DNA of 64,000 bases from Campanula takesimana (taxonomy: Eukaryota; Streptophyta; Magnoliopsida; Asterales; Campanulaceae), in contig JAOWBW010000252.1 in NCBI GenBank assembly GCA_026119855.1, positions 988,425 through 1,052,424 on the forward strand. The letters run 5' to 3'. Shown in pieces: positions 20,872 to 32,486 of this stretch (positions are counted from its first letter, which is position 1; every line of letters starts with the position of its first letter). Both the position numbers and the translations under genes were made by a program. A model generated the notes under the pieces. It saw only the letters and a program-made list of their open reading frames with translations, was not told the DNA's origin and did no database searches.

Positions 20872-21874
20872 TGTAGATACCCCGGGGGGCCACGGCTTGG
20901 CTAGAGCGCGTGAATTACCCTAGGATGTCTAATTGTGTTTTAGAGTCGCCACCCACGTTTTTTAGGAACGTAAGAAAACCTAATGTTTATGAGCCTAAGT
21001 TTGATTTACGAAAACATAGATTCTTTGGGATGAGGGGTTCGGGGGTTAGGTTACGAAATGGGAAGTACTTAAACACCCATTTCGCCCGAGCAAAGTCGGT
21101 CTTGTTTGTTCATAATTCACTTTTAAAGATAAATGCGTTCTTCCTATTAAAATGATGATAAAAAGGGGTTTTAAAGTTTGAAATGTAGGGAGATAACTCC
21201 TAGGCCAATTCAATGTAATGAAAGGACCGTTGGTGTCATGTCCCAAATGGTTTTGGGTGATTGCACATTTGATTGAAGAAAAAGAAGAAGAAGAAGAAGA
21301 AGAAGAAGAAGAAGAAGAAGAAGAGAAATGCTTAAGACATTTACCTATAGTATCCTTCAAAGAGAACCTCTTGTAAAACCTTGAAGAAGAGGTTGAATCC
21401 TTAGTTGAAGAAATCCCAAGAAAAAGTCTAGGAAAGAAGTGAGTAAAAGGTCTAAAAGTAATGATGTCCAAAGTCCCCTCCAATGATGGATTGGAGGAGT
21501 TTTTATAGTTGAAAAATGACTGTTTTTGGAGCTAAACGGAGTCTCCAAGAAATCTTTCCCGGGAAAAATCATGTATAATGAGCAAGGGAGAGATTCTTGG
21601 GCAGAATCTGTAACTGACACACCCCAGAAGCGCGCGCATCCCACCTAGGCGGCGGAAGACGCGCGCGTCTGGCCTCAAGGGGCGGAGGCGCGCGACTCTG
21701 AGAAGCAATTTTTGACAGAATGGACTAGAAAGTTAGAACTGTTATTCAGTTTAGTCCCGGGACTTAACGGAGTCCGTCTGGAACTTAACCAAAGTAACAG
21801 ATACTAACAGAAAACACTTAAAAGAGGGAGAAACACAAAATCAAGTGTGCAAGGTCCAAGGCGGGGTGTCTACA
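20872..21874 (-). repeat. Tat1 5' LTR (1003 bp)
   Basis: Minus strand TGTAGACACCCCG...GGTATCTACA. It interrupts the second RNase H of Tat2 exactly: the Tat2 reading VVNQVKGEYNT runs straight into LTR sequence at 21875. The presumed TSD is GTATT (21875-21879); the partner copy is outside the window. Inside are a (GAA)n tract (about 21278-21325) and GCGCGCG motifs at 21630, 21661 and 21688. The 3' LTR is not in the window. Confidence 0.85.
21278..21325. repeat. (GAA)n microsatellite in Tat1 LTR
   Basis: About 15 units of AGA/GAA. It generates a poly-Ser reading on the minus strand that is not a gene. Confidence 0.9.
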
Positions 21875-22780
21875 GTATTATATTCCCCTTTCACTTGGTT
21901 CACCACGAGTTGGGAATCACTATAGGCCACTAGTTTGTTTGCACCGAAGAACTTTGCCCTTTCTATCCCCAAGATCAAGGCCTCATATTCTGCTTGGTTG
22001 TTTGAAGCTGGGAATTTGAACCTGATGAAGTCACGGGCCACATGCTCACCGCCTGAACTGGTTAAATACACTCCAGCTCCACTTCTCTCTCGGGTTGTTG
22101 ACCCGTCTGTATATAAAACCTAACAATCACTTGGCAAATCTTCTAGAGGTTCTCTGTCCATGGGGAACTTCCTCTTCCTGGTTGTCGCCGTATGTTCACT
22201 TGAGAACGCGGTCTCGACTAGAAAGTCCACTAGAGGCTGTGCCAGCAATGTCTTCCTCGGCTTGTAGGTTATGTCAAATTCGATCAATTCAATGGACCAG
22301 TTGAGTAGTTGGCCTGAGCTGTCCATCTTATGGAGTATCTTTCTGAGTTGCGCGTCGGTATAAACTGTGATGGGGTGAGCAGAGAAGTATGCACGTAGCT
22401 TTCTAGAAACTATCACCAAGGCGTACGCAATCTTCTCGGCATTAAAGTACCGGGACTCGGTTTCTGATATTGCTTTGCTCACATAGTAAACCGGCTTTTG
22501 AACTACGTTATCTTCTCGAACTAGTACAGCCTCCACTGCCCTGTCAGTTGCTGCAAGAAATACAGAGAGTGTCTCTCCCATAATTGGACTGCTGAGTAGT
22601 GGGGGTGAACCCAAGTATTCTTTCAACTGTTGGAACGATGACGAGCACTCTGGGGTCTAGGCAAAGTCCTTGGTTCCTTTCAATGCTTTGAAGAACGGGA
22701 GTGACTTTTCTGCCAACTTGGCAATAAACCTTCCTAGGGCGGTTACCCTTCCATTTAGTCTTTGAACCTCCTTTACACAT
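21875..22780 (-). pseudogene. Tat2 RNase H domains
   Basis: The minus strand encodes RNase H remnants: FLAATDRAVEAVLVRED...YYVSKAISETESRYFNAEKIAYALV...VYTDAQLRKILHKMDSSGQLLNW...QPLVDFLVE (22626-22120), then VARDFIRFKFPASNNQAEYEALILGIERAKFFGANKLVAYSDSQ (22071-21880), the archaeal-type second RNase H typical of the Tat clade. Stops (near 22120 and 22660) and frame changes break it, and Tat1 ends it at 21875. It is older than Tat1. Confidence 0.8.
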
Positions 22781-22827
22781 GTCGGCTCTTTCATATCGAC
22801 TAGAGCCTGGATCTTCTCCGGATTTTC

Positions 22828-23868
22828 CTATATGCCTCGCTGTGATACCATGAAGCCGAGGAACTTACCTGGCGTGACCCCGAAAACGCATTTACTTGGG
22901 TTGAGCTTCATGTCATTGGCTTTTAAGTTCTTTATGGTCTCGATCAAATCCGGAACATGACTTCCTGACTTGGTCTTGATTACCATGTCGTCGATATAAG
23001 CCTCCATGTTCCTGTCGATCTGGGATTTGAATACCTTGTTCACCATCCTTTGATAGGTTGCTCCGGCATTCTTGAGGCCAAACGGCATCATCACATAGCA
23101 GTAGATTCCCCCAGCTGCCTGAAATGTTGTTTTCTAGATGTCGTCCTTGGCCATCTTGACTTGATGGTAGACTGAATAGGCGTCAAGGAAACTCAGAGTT
23201 TGGTGTCCAGCAATTGAATCGACCAGCTTATCGATTCTGGGAAAAGGATAGCTATCTTTTGGGCAAGCCTTATTGAGGTCGGTGAAATCTGCGCACATCC
23301 TCTATTTGCCATTCTGCTTTTTAACCATGACGACATTAGCTAGCCATTCAGGGTATGTCGCTTCTCTGATGATCTCGGCTTTCAGCAACTTATCCACCTC
23401 GATCTCGATTGCATTTTCTTTATCTATAGAGAAGACCCTTCATCCCTGCTTGACTGGTTTGAAAAAGCTGTCTACCTCCAGTTTGTGAAGAGCAATGGCT
23501 TCCTTAACTCCAACCATGTCTTCAACCCTCCATGCGAACACGTCTAGGTAGTTTTTTAGTAGGTTTATAAGCTCTTCTCTTTCTTTCGGGGGGAGTTGTT
23601 TCCCAATTCTTACCTTCTGTTTTGGGTAGTCGGGGTTGATAATGATCTCGTCTAGTTGGTCAACTGGTCTTAGCTCAGGACCATCCCTGAACTCCAAGGT
23701 TTCCACAATGATTTGTTTGACTCTCTCCTTGTCTTTGCCTTCTAGGCTCAAATTCTCCATATCTAGGAGTCTGTCTATCTTGGCATCCATGTGGTCAGGT
23801 ATAGTGGCCCCTGAGCTTGGGACGAGGGCGAGGTTTGAGCCACTCGGCTCGTCCGAAGCTGTGTTCAT
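22828..23868 (-). pseudogene. Tat2 reverse transcriptase
   Basis: The pre-RT part (23868-23440) ends KQLPPKEREELINLLKNYLDVFAWRVEDMVGV. The palm follows with several stops (for example near 23300 and 23135). The catalytic segment is MMMPFGLKNAGATYQRMVNKVF...YIDDMVIKTK...LNPSKCVFGV..KFLGFMVSQRGI (23094-22828). Conserved spacing shows a once-functional Tat RT; multiple stops make it inactive. Confidence 0.8.
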
Positions 23869-24650
23869 TTAGATGCATCCAAATCCATCCAACCCATATG
23901 TTACCTCGGTCTCGGTCGTAGTATTGTCGTTGTCGAGTACTACCCATTCCTCAGGCATGTCTACTGTTATCACGCCGATGGAAGCTGACGTTGTGACCGT
24001 CGTTGACTTGGATATGGTGATGTTCCTTTCTGGAGTGTCAACCTCCATTCTGGTTTTTTCTTTTCTGGACTTCATCACGTATTCCAAAAAGTGTTTAAGA
24101 GAGCCAGGGACACAACCAATGCCTGCCTGGGTTGGGAACTTCACCTTTTGGTGAGAGAGGGAGGCAACCATTCCTAATTTTCCTTGACTAGGGGAGCTGA
24201 GGATGGCATGGTAATCACTTGCTAAGTCCATGACGATGAACGTGATTGTTGTCGAGGTTTTATAAGGATGCTCACCGATTTCTAGTACCAGGTCCACAGT
24301 CCCTTTTGCCTCGGCCTTGTGATTTGTGAACCCCTCTAATATTCCATTTTATGGGGTTATCATGGTGTCCGAAAGCTCCATCTCTTTGAATGTTCTGTAG
24401 TAGAGCACATCTTTGGCGGCCCCCGGGTCAATTAGGAGCCTATCTGACTCGCATTTGTCTATTCTGCCCGTGATGACCAATGGTTGTTCCCTCATCGCCA
24501 TGTTTTCGGCTAGTTCATTTGGTGAGAATCTTTGTGAGGGGTTCTCTCACCGATAATTCATAGGTGAGATCATGTGATCTCTGCCCGTTAGTAAAGCACG
24601 TGATAATATCACGGTCGGTGAGTCGCTCCTCGATCGAGCGGCGAGGTTTG
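23869..24650 (-). pseudogene. Tat2 protease region
   Basis: The minus-strand frame 24297-23869 has TTTITFIVMDLASDYHAILSSPSQGKLGMVASLSHQKVKFPT, the C-terminal part of a Tat protease (intact copies read Y-x-A-I-L-G-R-P here). The active-site part lies upstream (24650-24300) across stops and frame changes and is not clean. Confidence 0.6.
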
Positions 24651-24654
24651 TGAA

Positions 24655-25946
24655 TCAGTTATAGAAACTCATAGTTGACTCGTTTTTACCTTGGACTATG
24701 TTGGCTAGATCTGACAACCTTTTCTTCCTCGCCCCTGCAGTAGCGAAATACTTGAATCCCATCTTTAATTTGGAGAAAGAATCAATGCTTCCTCTTTCTA
24801 GGTCCATGAACCAAGATCTGGCTGCTCCAGTTAAGGTACTAGCAAAGGCCTTGCAAAGTACGTCGTCTTGGTTGGTCAATAATGCCATCATGGCCTCAAA
24901 AGCTTGGAGGTGATCCAAAGCATCTGAGTTACCGGAGTATTTGTCCAGGTGGGGAAGTTTTAATTGTGGAGTAGGTAGGGAATCTTTGATCCATAGCGCA
25001 GGGACGCATGGCATCATAATGAGTCTTGGGCTTTCTCTGCCCTTGGTTCATTTCTATATTATCCAGCCTCTCCTGTAAATCCATTATGATCCTTTCGCTT
25101 ATTGCAGAGGTGTGGCGAGAACTCCTAGGTTTCTCTCTTTCCCTATCTCGACCTCTTCCAGCGACTCGGCTTATCTCCGGATCATCTAGAGGTCGTCTTG
25201 GTAGAGTGCGGCGAGGTGGTGCTTGTCTTGGCGGGACTTGATCCTGATTCTGCCATCGTCGCCTCTCTCCCAGAATTCTCACATCTGGAGATTCCGCCTC
25301 TTGTTCCATCCTTCGGTTTATCTGATTCCTCAGATCTCTTTCTCCGGGGTTGATTGGGCTTAGTCAGCCTTCTATTCGGCTTGGTGGAGCACCTCGGTTT
25401 CTTGGGGGCGCATCGCGTGGATCCTAATGACGTCTGTCATCAGTACGCGGGTTTCTCCTACGGTTGCTCCTTTCTCCGTCTCCCAAAGCTCCTATAGTAC
25501 CAGAGGGCTGGATGAAGGGTGCCAAGGAATGATCTGGGTCATATTCCAAAAGTGCCCTTTGGGCTTCGGCAAGCTGATGAAGGGTCGAAAGGTTTTGTTG
25601 GAGTAACACCCTTCAATCAAATTGGTGCCGGCCTAGAGGGGCCAACCTCGGTATTCTGAGGGCGCGAAGTTGTTCGCCTTCTTCGCCCATATTGGTGAGT
25701 AATCTCAAGTGGAGGCCCTCTAGAGCGTGTATGCATTCCAGCTCCTTGAGGCGGAGGCGGGAGTCCTTGATTCAAAACATTGTTATTTGCCACGTTAGGT
25801 GGTGGCGGATTGAGATTAGCGTCTGGTGTAACACTAGCTTCCCGAGCGTCGGCGCGAATTCCAGACATGAGGAAATTGATGTTATCCGGACAGAAAGTTT
25901 CTCCGATCGACGTTTCCCGACAATGGAACCAAACTGATGCTGCCAA
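24655..25946 (-). pseudogene. Tat2 gag
   Basis: Four minus-strand pieces: 25946-25617 (N-terminus, TRSRGPPLEITHQYG), 25609-25424, 25309-24929 (basic RRR/RDRERE region and ISERIIMDLQERLDNIE coil), and 25017-24655 (LPHLDKYSGNSDALDHLQAFEAMM...ASTLTGAARSWFMDL...FKYFATAGARKKRLSDLANIVQGKNEST, the capsid core). They are separated by frameshifts and stops. This is a retrotransposon gag of the Tat type. Confidence 0.8.
25912..25932 (-). other. Candidate Tat2 primer binding site
   Basis: The minus strand reads TTTGGTTCCATTGTCGGGA, close to the TTGGCGCCGTTGCCGGGGA-type site found in Tat/Athila elements, with several substitutions. It overlaps the start of the readable gag frame. Confidence 0.5.
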
Positions 25947-26623
25947 AAACGTGTCGGATCAGCTCTTCGTCTAGCGGTTCAGATAAATCCAGCAATGAGA
26001 ACTTCATCGTACGGATCTGCGCACAATGAACAAACGTAAACTACGCCGGGGCTTCACCGGCGAAGGCCCTCCTGCGTGAGAGTAAGAATACGGGTGGTAT
26101 ATGAGAATAGAGAAATCAATTGACTATAGTTTTGAGCCAAAATAGTTCATTACCCGTTTCCTGTGTAGAGGACCTGTTTATATAGGCGTGGGTGAATGAG
26201 TCCTGACTTGTCAAGTAAGCCAGAATGCCCGTGTTGATCTATGACTCGTATTCCTTGGAGATAAACTATGGATAAGGATGATGATATCCCAGTTATCTTG
26301 TAGAAGATATATCATTGTTTAGATAAGGATTCTTAGTGCCAGAGTTGTAATAGAACTCTGTATGTGGACTCCCTATGATAATGGGAGGTTAATGACGTTC
26401 TTATATAGGTAGGCCCGTCATCTAGCTCGGCTCGTTACTGAGGCCGACTAGGGATTAGGCTACTTGAACTCGGCCTAGGCATGATCTGTCTGTTCGGCCT
26501 AATTAACGTCGACCCTTGCCCCAATATGGGCTTCCGTTGTGAGTGGGCTTCTCGGTATAGGCCTTTAGGTGTGTGGGCCCAGAGTGTATGAGTCCATTTA
26601 ACCGAATCGGTTTATGTCGCTCA
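25935..26623 (-). repeat. Tat2 5' LTR (approximate limits)
   Basis: The minus strand starts near TGAGCGACATAAACC (26623), where it splits a Stowaway-like end, and runs to the primer binding site. A promoter-like CCTATATAAACAGG (plus 26174-26187) and a GC-rich stem (GCCGGGGCTTCACCGGC, 26045-26061) lie inside. The 3' boundary is uncertain by some tens of bases. The 3' LTR is not in the window. Confidence 0.6.
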
Positions 26624-26720
26624 CTTTACTTTTATACTCACAACACTTATATCATTTCCACAATTTTTTAATCTTCGTGTAAATAAGAGGGTATACATAT
26701 ACTCTGGGACGGTAGGAGTA
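26624..26720. mobile_element. Half of a Stowaway-like MITE split by Tat2
   Basis: Has the CTCACAACA...CTTCGTGTAAA...GGGACGGTAGGAG|TA right half seen in complete MITEs of this window (compare 32940-33029). The left half is absent next to it, as expected if Tat2 inserted into the MITE. Confidence 0.55.
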
Positions 26721-27416
26721 TCACATTTTCTTTTATGTAGGTCCTAAATAAATGTGTCATCATTTTTAAATAAGAAAATAATGTCGTGGATTCATTTTCA
26801 TAGTAAAACGGGATGGTAAAATTTGAAGCCTTAAATTCGACACTGTCCACAAAGCTTTCTGCAGCAAGCTCCAACAAAAGGGAGTTCCAAATTGGTTAAT
26901 GAAAGGGTGTTAGTTTTGAGGCAGGCCACAATGTGAAAGAGAATCACATAAATAAACACTCCGACACCGTCATCCGTCCCCATCTCTCCTACCCTCCTCC
27001 ACTAAAATACACCCGCCACTAGCGTCTAAAATGGAATAGAATAATACTATGGGCACAAAAATACTATTAAGCACTAAAATACAAACGCAACACGTTGAAA
27101 CGTGTGTGTGGATTCTTTTTCCTAGTACTATTATCATTTACTTTTTCTTCTTAGAAAATACTACTACTATTGTGGATCTCTAAATGTATGTTACCAATAT
27201 CCCTGCAACATTCATCAACCCGTTAACTAACCTAAAACAAAACAATGACTTGCCATAGCCGATTAAATTACTCTTCGGTATTCCAAATAGTATACTATTG
27301 GGCACTTACACTTGACTTTTAAGTAACCAATCAGGATCCCGACTATTCCGATGTTCTACTCTCATTTTAGGAGAGAACTTACTTACGGGTAAAGGGGTCA
27401 ATTGACCCTTGAATAA
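26721..27416. other. Intergenic stretch, nothing recognised
   Basis: No long frame, repeat or RNA signature is apparent. A short CT/AC-rich segment is at about 26960-27010. Confidence 0.5.
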
Positions 27417-28372
27417 TACTTCTTCCGTCTAAAATAATTGTCATTTTTGAATTAAAATTTTGGTTCAAAATAATTGGTTACTATTAATCTAAATGTCTTT
27501 TTTATCATTGCATTAAAACTTATTTTCTGTTATTAATTATCTTTAGTGTGAGACATTAGTAGTATAAAAAAGTTGCACATGAGAATTTCTATTTGCACAA
27601 TTTATACTCTCTTTTTCAGTGAAGCACCAAAAGCCAAGGAGAGAAAATGGATCGGGGCGGCTGCATTATAATGATGGAATCAGAGGCCATTGACTCACTC
27701 ACCTAATTATTCTTTTTAAACATTTCACTATTTTATGTAAAATATCTATATTAAATCTTAATTGAAACAATTTTAACATTACTCAACGAGTAGGTATGGT
27801 GAAAAATGTGTTTTACCCCAAGGATAGAAAAAACGTGTTTTTCTAGAAAATGCCAGTGTTAATATCAAAAACTGTCAGGTTTGGCCACTGGCACTAATAA
27901 AACATAGACGCTGGTACTTTCATTAGTGCCAGTGTTACGTTAAAACGTGTCAGGCACATATACTGACACTTTTTAGCACTGGCACTGGCAGTTATGAAAA
28001 ATGTCAGTGTCTATGTTAATATGTGCCAGTGTAATATCACTGGCACTTCTTAAAACTAACACTGGCAGTTATGATAAGTGTCAGTTATTTACAAAAATGC
28101 CACCGCGTGCATTGAAACAACTTCCAGTTTATTACAAAAATGCCACCGTCCCATTTTAAAAACAGGTTTTACGCTAAGCTTAGGGTAAAACACGCTTTTT
28201 ACTAGATTTTCACTTACTCAATTCTCTTTTACAATTTACTTTACGTAAAATATAGTTAAGAAATGCATTGAATTTTAAAGTAGGGATAAAAGTAAACTTT
28301 AGATGATTTTAATTTAAAAATGATATCTATTTGAAATTTTGAAAATAACATTTATTTTGAACTAGAAGATAT
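27417..28372. mobile_element. Diverged MITE interrupted by a foldback element
   Basis: The left arm (CTTCCGTCTAAAATAATTG) and right arm (revcomp near 28310-28372, TTCAAAATAAATGTTATTTT) are inverted copies, resembling the Stowaway-like family nearby but diverged. The 27798-28213 foldback sits between them. Confidence 0.4.
27798..28213. mobile_element. Foldback DNA element with repeated GCCAGTG motifs
   Basis: Inverted ends GGTGAAAAATGTGTTTTACCC (left) and the mirrored GGGTAAAACACG...TTTTCAC (right). Between them at least seven copies of GCCAGTG/CACTGGC occur in both orientations (about 27850-28065). Multiple subterminal motifs of this kind are typical transposase-binding arrays of non-autonomous DNA transposons (CACTA or similar). 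No coding capacity. The superfamily is not certain. Confidence 0.6.
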
Positions 28373-28459
28373 AATAATTAGTCATCTCATTTAAAATTAC
28401 AAAATTTATTATCTTAGGTGTCTCACTTAAATTGCAAAAATTTAAAAATAGAATGTTTA

Positions 28460-28721
28460 TACTCCATCTCAAAATAGATGTCGTTTTGAGAGTTAATTTT
28501 TGTCTCAAAACATTTATCGTTTTACTATTTTCAAGGTGATTTTTTTGTATACCAATTATACCCTTATTAATGATAGTAAACTATTCCTTGCACAAGCATT
28601 TGATTATCTAGGTAATTGGATTATTTTAGGGGTATATAAGAATTTTTCATATGCATTAATTGTATTTCTTAAGAATTATGCACATGGTCAAAACGATATC
28701 TATTTTGAGACGGATGGAGTA
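28460..28721. mobile_element. Stowaway-type MITE
   Basis: TA|CTCCATCTCAAAATAGATGTCG ... CTATTTTGAGACGGATGGAG|TA: inverted ends with TA target duplication, about 260 bp. Same family as 30162-30430. Confidence 0.8.
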
Positions 28722-29481
28722 ATATTAATAGGATCCACTGAACATACACACACACACACCAACCAATTCACTTACTATTTTTTTTTCGAAGGCAAACGAT
28801 AAATACATTTCATTCACAATAAAAAAAGAGATGGTACACCAAAAAAGTTGGAGGCTCACTCAAAATTTCAAGAGCAGTTCCATTTCATAACTTATAAGAA
28901 TGATATTTGAGATCCAAATCTTGAGACGTATGGATTCCTTTCCAAGCGAAACTTGGAGACTGCCTCAATCTGGCGTTTACGAAATCCCCTCTCGGGTAAA
29001 GTATTGCGCTGAGCACAAGATATGCAGAATCCGGGTTGGCGAGAAAACGCCTACCAAGCATCTGAAAATTTCCGAACGATCCTAGTTAAAACATTGAAAC
29101 TCACTTCATTGTGAGAAAATGATAGAATCGTCGCACTTTTAAAAAGAAAAATACAACAAACAAACAAAAAGACAAACATAGGCTCTCATAAAGGAGAGAA
29201 TACAACGGCTCTCACAAAGGAGATAATCTTATTATACAATATATTATATAATAGAAAAACAACAACACAATTATTTATAATTTCAATATTGAAATTATAA
29301 ATAATTGTGTTATTGAAAGATTAACGAAAGGAAAAGATTAGATTAAATTAATAATTGAAAGAAAATTGATGAAAAGATAAAGAAGATGAAGAGAAAGAAA
29401 AATGGAGAAGAAAGGGCAGAGAGAAGTTGGAGGACGGTTTCCAAAGGAGTCACAATTACTATTTTCTACCCCAATAATAAT
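28722..29481. other. Intergenic, with a perfect palindrome at 29264-29311
   Basis: No gene is supported; a 61-codon frame at 28900-29085 has no recognisable features. (CA)n is at 28745-28758. An A-rich zone is at 29140-29280. Confidence 0.5.
29264..29311. repeat. Perfect 48-bp palindrome
   Basis: Each 24-base arm (AACACAATTATTTATAATTT + CAAT) is exactly the reverse complement of the other, with no spacer; the centre is CAATATTG. Confidence 0.95.
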
Positions 29482-29746
29482 TACTCCCCCTGTCCCAGCT
29501 CATTTGACACCTTTTGACCAAAACTGGTCAACTTAAAGTCGGTTTGACCAACACTTTATAGAAATATTTATGATCCAAATAAAAATTAAAAAAAATGTAA
29601 AATGATCACCATAAAAAAAAATCCTCTCAATAACAATTTTTAATTTTTTTTTGGAACATTAATATTTCTATAAAGTGTTGGTCAAAACGACCTAAGCTGA
29701 CAAGTTTAAATCAAAAGGTGTCAAGTGAGCTGGGACGGAGGGAGTA
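29482..29746. mobile_element. Stowaway-type MITE with long foldback arms
   Basis: TA|CTCCCCCTGTCCCAGCTC ... GAGCTGGGACGGAGGGAG|TA. The arms extend inward over about 100 bp (GACACCTTTTGACC, CAACACTTTATAGAAATAT and mirror). Confidence 0.9.
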
Positions 29747-30161
29747 CCTATTATTTTTACATATGACACTTTAATATTATATATTTTTCGTTCCGTTCAT
29801 AATATTTTTTTTCAATTTAAATAGGACGAAGGGAATATATGTGTTGTTAATTGATGATTACTACTCAATTCCGTTTTTAATTCACCTATTACTAAGGTAA
29901 AATAAAAATAAAAAATACAAAGTACATTTCTTTGGCTTATTTTTAGAAAATTCTTAATCTTATAACTATCATTAAAAAGGTTATTGAAAGTATATTTAGA
30001 ATTTAATAAGTGTAATTATATCTTTCACATATTATTTTTTTTTTAATTTTAATCAAGCTTAAATAATCAAAATACCACTTTTTTTTTGGGACATCAGAGT
30101 GTTATTTTATGCAATTTTATGTTTCTTAAGCTGAGTGAGTATAGAATTTTGTGCAATCAAT
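29747..30161. other. AT-rich intergenic, nothing recognised
   Basis: No coding or repeat structure supported beyond poly-T/A runs. Confidence 0.5.
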
Positions 30162-30430
30162 TACTCCCTCCGTCTCAAAATAGATATCGTTTTGAGAGTT
30201 AATTTTTGTCTCAAAATACTTGTCGTTTCACTATTTTCAAATCTTTTTTAATGCTCTATACCAATTATACATTTAATAATGATAGTGAACTATCACTTAC
30301 CTAACCATTTAATTACCCTAGTAGTTGAATTATTTTAGAGATATTTGAGACTTCTTCACATGCATTGATGAAATTTCTTAATATGTGTGAAACACTCCAA
30401 AACGACATCTATTGTGAGACGGAGTGAGTA
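30162..30430. mobile_element. Stowaway-type MITE
   Basis: TA|CTCCCTCCGTCTCAAAATAG ... CTATTGTGAGACGGAGTGAG|TA, about 265 bp. The interior resembles 28460-28721. Confidence 0.85.
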
Positions 30431-30880
30431 GTTACTTAGTATTTTTTCTTAAATATTTTTTCAAAATTTTAGTTGGTATAAATTGTTGAATATTCATTTG
30501 TCAAGTCAAGGAATCATTCTTTAATGTAAACTTAGTTTAGATATACATTTTAATTTTGAAAGTATTATATTTAAATTATTACCATGAAATAACTAGTTAT
30601 CATTAATGGAGTAGCATAAGCTATTAAATCACGATAATATCATTTATTTTTTTTACTTTCCTGGTATATGTATATTACTATAAAAAACTTTATTTTCCTA
30701 TTTAAATGATTATTTAAATCAAGAGCATTTATATTGTGTCCCTATATGCTAAGTAAGCATTCTCTCGTTCAAAATTACTGTTGTATTTTAATCATTCTTT
30801 TTTATATATAAATTAGATGCCGTTTTCGACACAAAAATATTTAAATATCACTTTTATATTTGTATAAGCATTTAATTACT
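30431..30880. other. AT-rich intergenic; end holds a decayed MITE part
   Basis: 30765-30880 resembles the left half of the 28460-28721 family (AAGCATTTAATTACT near its end). The remainder is unassigned. Confidence 0.4.
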
Positions 30881-31127
30881 AGTGCTCAAATGAGAACCTA
30901 AATATCGTGAGAACCGTGAGAACTTAGATACATTAGGTAAGAACCTAATGTATCCAAGTAATGTATCAAATGTATCCAAGTGAACCATTGAATACATTAG
31001 TTTTTACCTAATGTATCCAAGTAATGTATCCAATGTATCCAAGTGAACCATTGGATACATTAGGTAAAAACCTAATGTATCCATGTTCTCACGGTTCTCA
31101 TGATATTTAGGTTCTCACGGGAGCACG

Positions 31128-31131
<4 letters not shown>
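30881..31131. mobile_element. Foldback element with internal AATGTATCCAAGT repeats
   Basis: Arms AGAACCTAAATATCGTGAGA (30893 on) and the mirrored TCTCATGATATTTAGGTTCT (about 31096-31115) enclose direct and inverted copies of AATGTATCCAAG and TACATTAGGTAA. Non-coding, probably a MITE. Confidence 0.65.

Positions 31132-31180
<49 letters not shown>
31132..31180. repeat. (TA)n microsatellite
   Basis: About 24 TA units directly adjoining the foldback element. Confidence 0.95.
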
Positions 31181-31182
<2 letters not shown>

Positions 31183-32486
31183 TTTTTAGGGGTTTATTAG
31201 TCTTTTTTATATACATTAATTGTAATTTATAATAGGAGTATCCTATATAAGCATTTAACTGGTAGTTGGATTATTTTAGGTGTACATAAGTCTTTTTTAT
31301 GTATGTTTTTATTGCATTTCTTAATATGTGTGGACAAGTTTAAAACGACATGTATTTTGAAACAGGAGGAGTATGAAATAAAGAAAACTAAATTATGACA
31401 ATAAATTATTTTTCTAACTTGGTAAAATGTTAAAAAAAAAATAAAAAAAATCACTCTATCCATAAAGAAGCTAGTTAAACTTAGGGAGAAACCACAATTA
31501 TTACCTTCGTATTAGAAAACGAAAAACGAGGCGCTAACTATCCAAATTTTCATAACTAGGTAGTAATTGTTGAGTACTTTTAGGTTATTTGCACATTATT
31601 TTAATAAAAAAATTGTGCAAATAGTAGAAACATTTAATAAGGGTAAAGTTGAAACTTTTATCAGTAAATCATGATAATAATTACATTTCTTAAGAATTGT
31701 GAATCTTGTATCAATCCCCAAATTTTGGAAATGATAAGTATTATGTTTTCAAAGTAGATTGATTTTGAAAATATATATATGGAAAGTTATAATTTAACTT
31801 CTGAAATAAAATTTAGTTTAAATCTAAAGTTTCATATTCATTTTTCATTATTGTTTATTTACATATTTACATATTTCAATTGTCTTTTCTTTTTTTTTCC
31901 CAATCTACACTACACTAATTATTGTTATTTGTTTCTTAATTATTGTTTTTTGAAACATCAAATTTGAAAAAAAATATTTTTTTATTAAAACAGATTGAGA
32001 AATAAATAGAAGACAAATTAAGAAAAACCTTCTTCATTTCATGAACAATTCAAAAAGGAATTTTTTTTTTGCAAGTATCATGTAAATAATTTGAAATACA
32101 AAGCAAGCCCAATTAATAATTATCAGTCATAAGATCTAAGAGGTGGAGACAATAACTAAGGGAAAATAATAAAATAAAGAAAATGTGGTAGAAAATGAAG
32201 AGAGATAATGGGTGGGTTTAATAGTAGGTTGGTTGAATGAATTGTGTGGTGGAAAATGAAGAGGGAGAATGAGTGGGTGAGGTAGATTGAATATAAAATT
32301 ATAAAAAGATTATCATTTTAGGGAGTCAAGTGAAGTGGGACGGACCAAAATGAAAATAAGTCTCAAGTGAGGTGGGACGGAGCGATTATCACCCTCATGA
32401 CAAACATTTCATCAAATCTCAGTTATGATGTGACGAGATATTACTTGAAGATTTCCAAGACTCACAAAAAGATCATAATATCTTAC
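31181..32486. other. AT-rich intergenic with MITE debris
   Basis: 31181-31373 is a right-half copy of the 28460-type MITE (ends ACAGGAGGAG|TA). 32305-32386 has two GTGGGACGGA-type ends, debris of a Stowaway-like element. No gene seen. Confidence 0.5.

Noticed and set aside
14338..24650. Possible integrated plant pararetrovirus
   Set aside because: LTRs, Tat-type dual RNase H and (in Tat1) integrase identify LTR retrotransposons; no movement or coat protein domain is seen.
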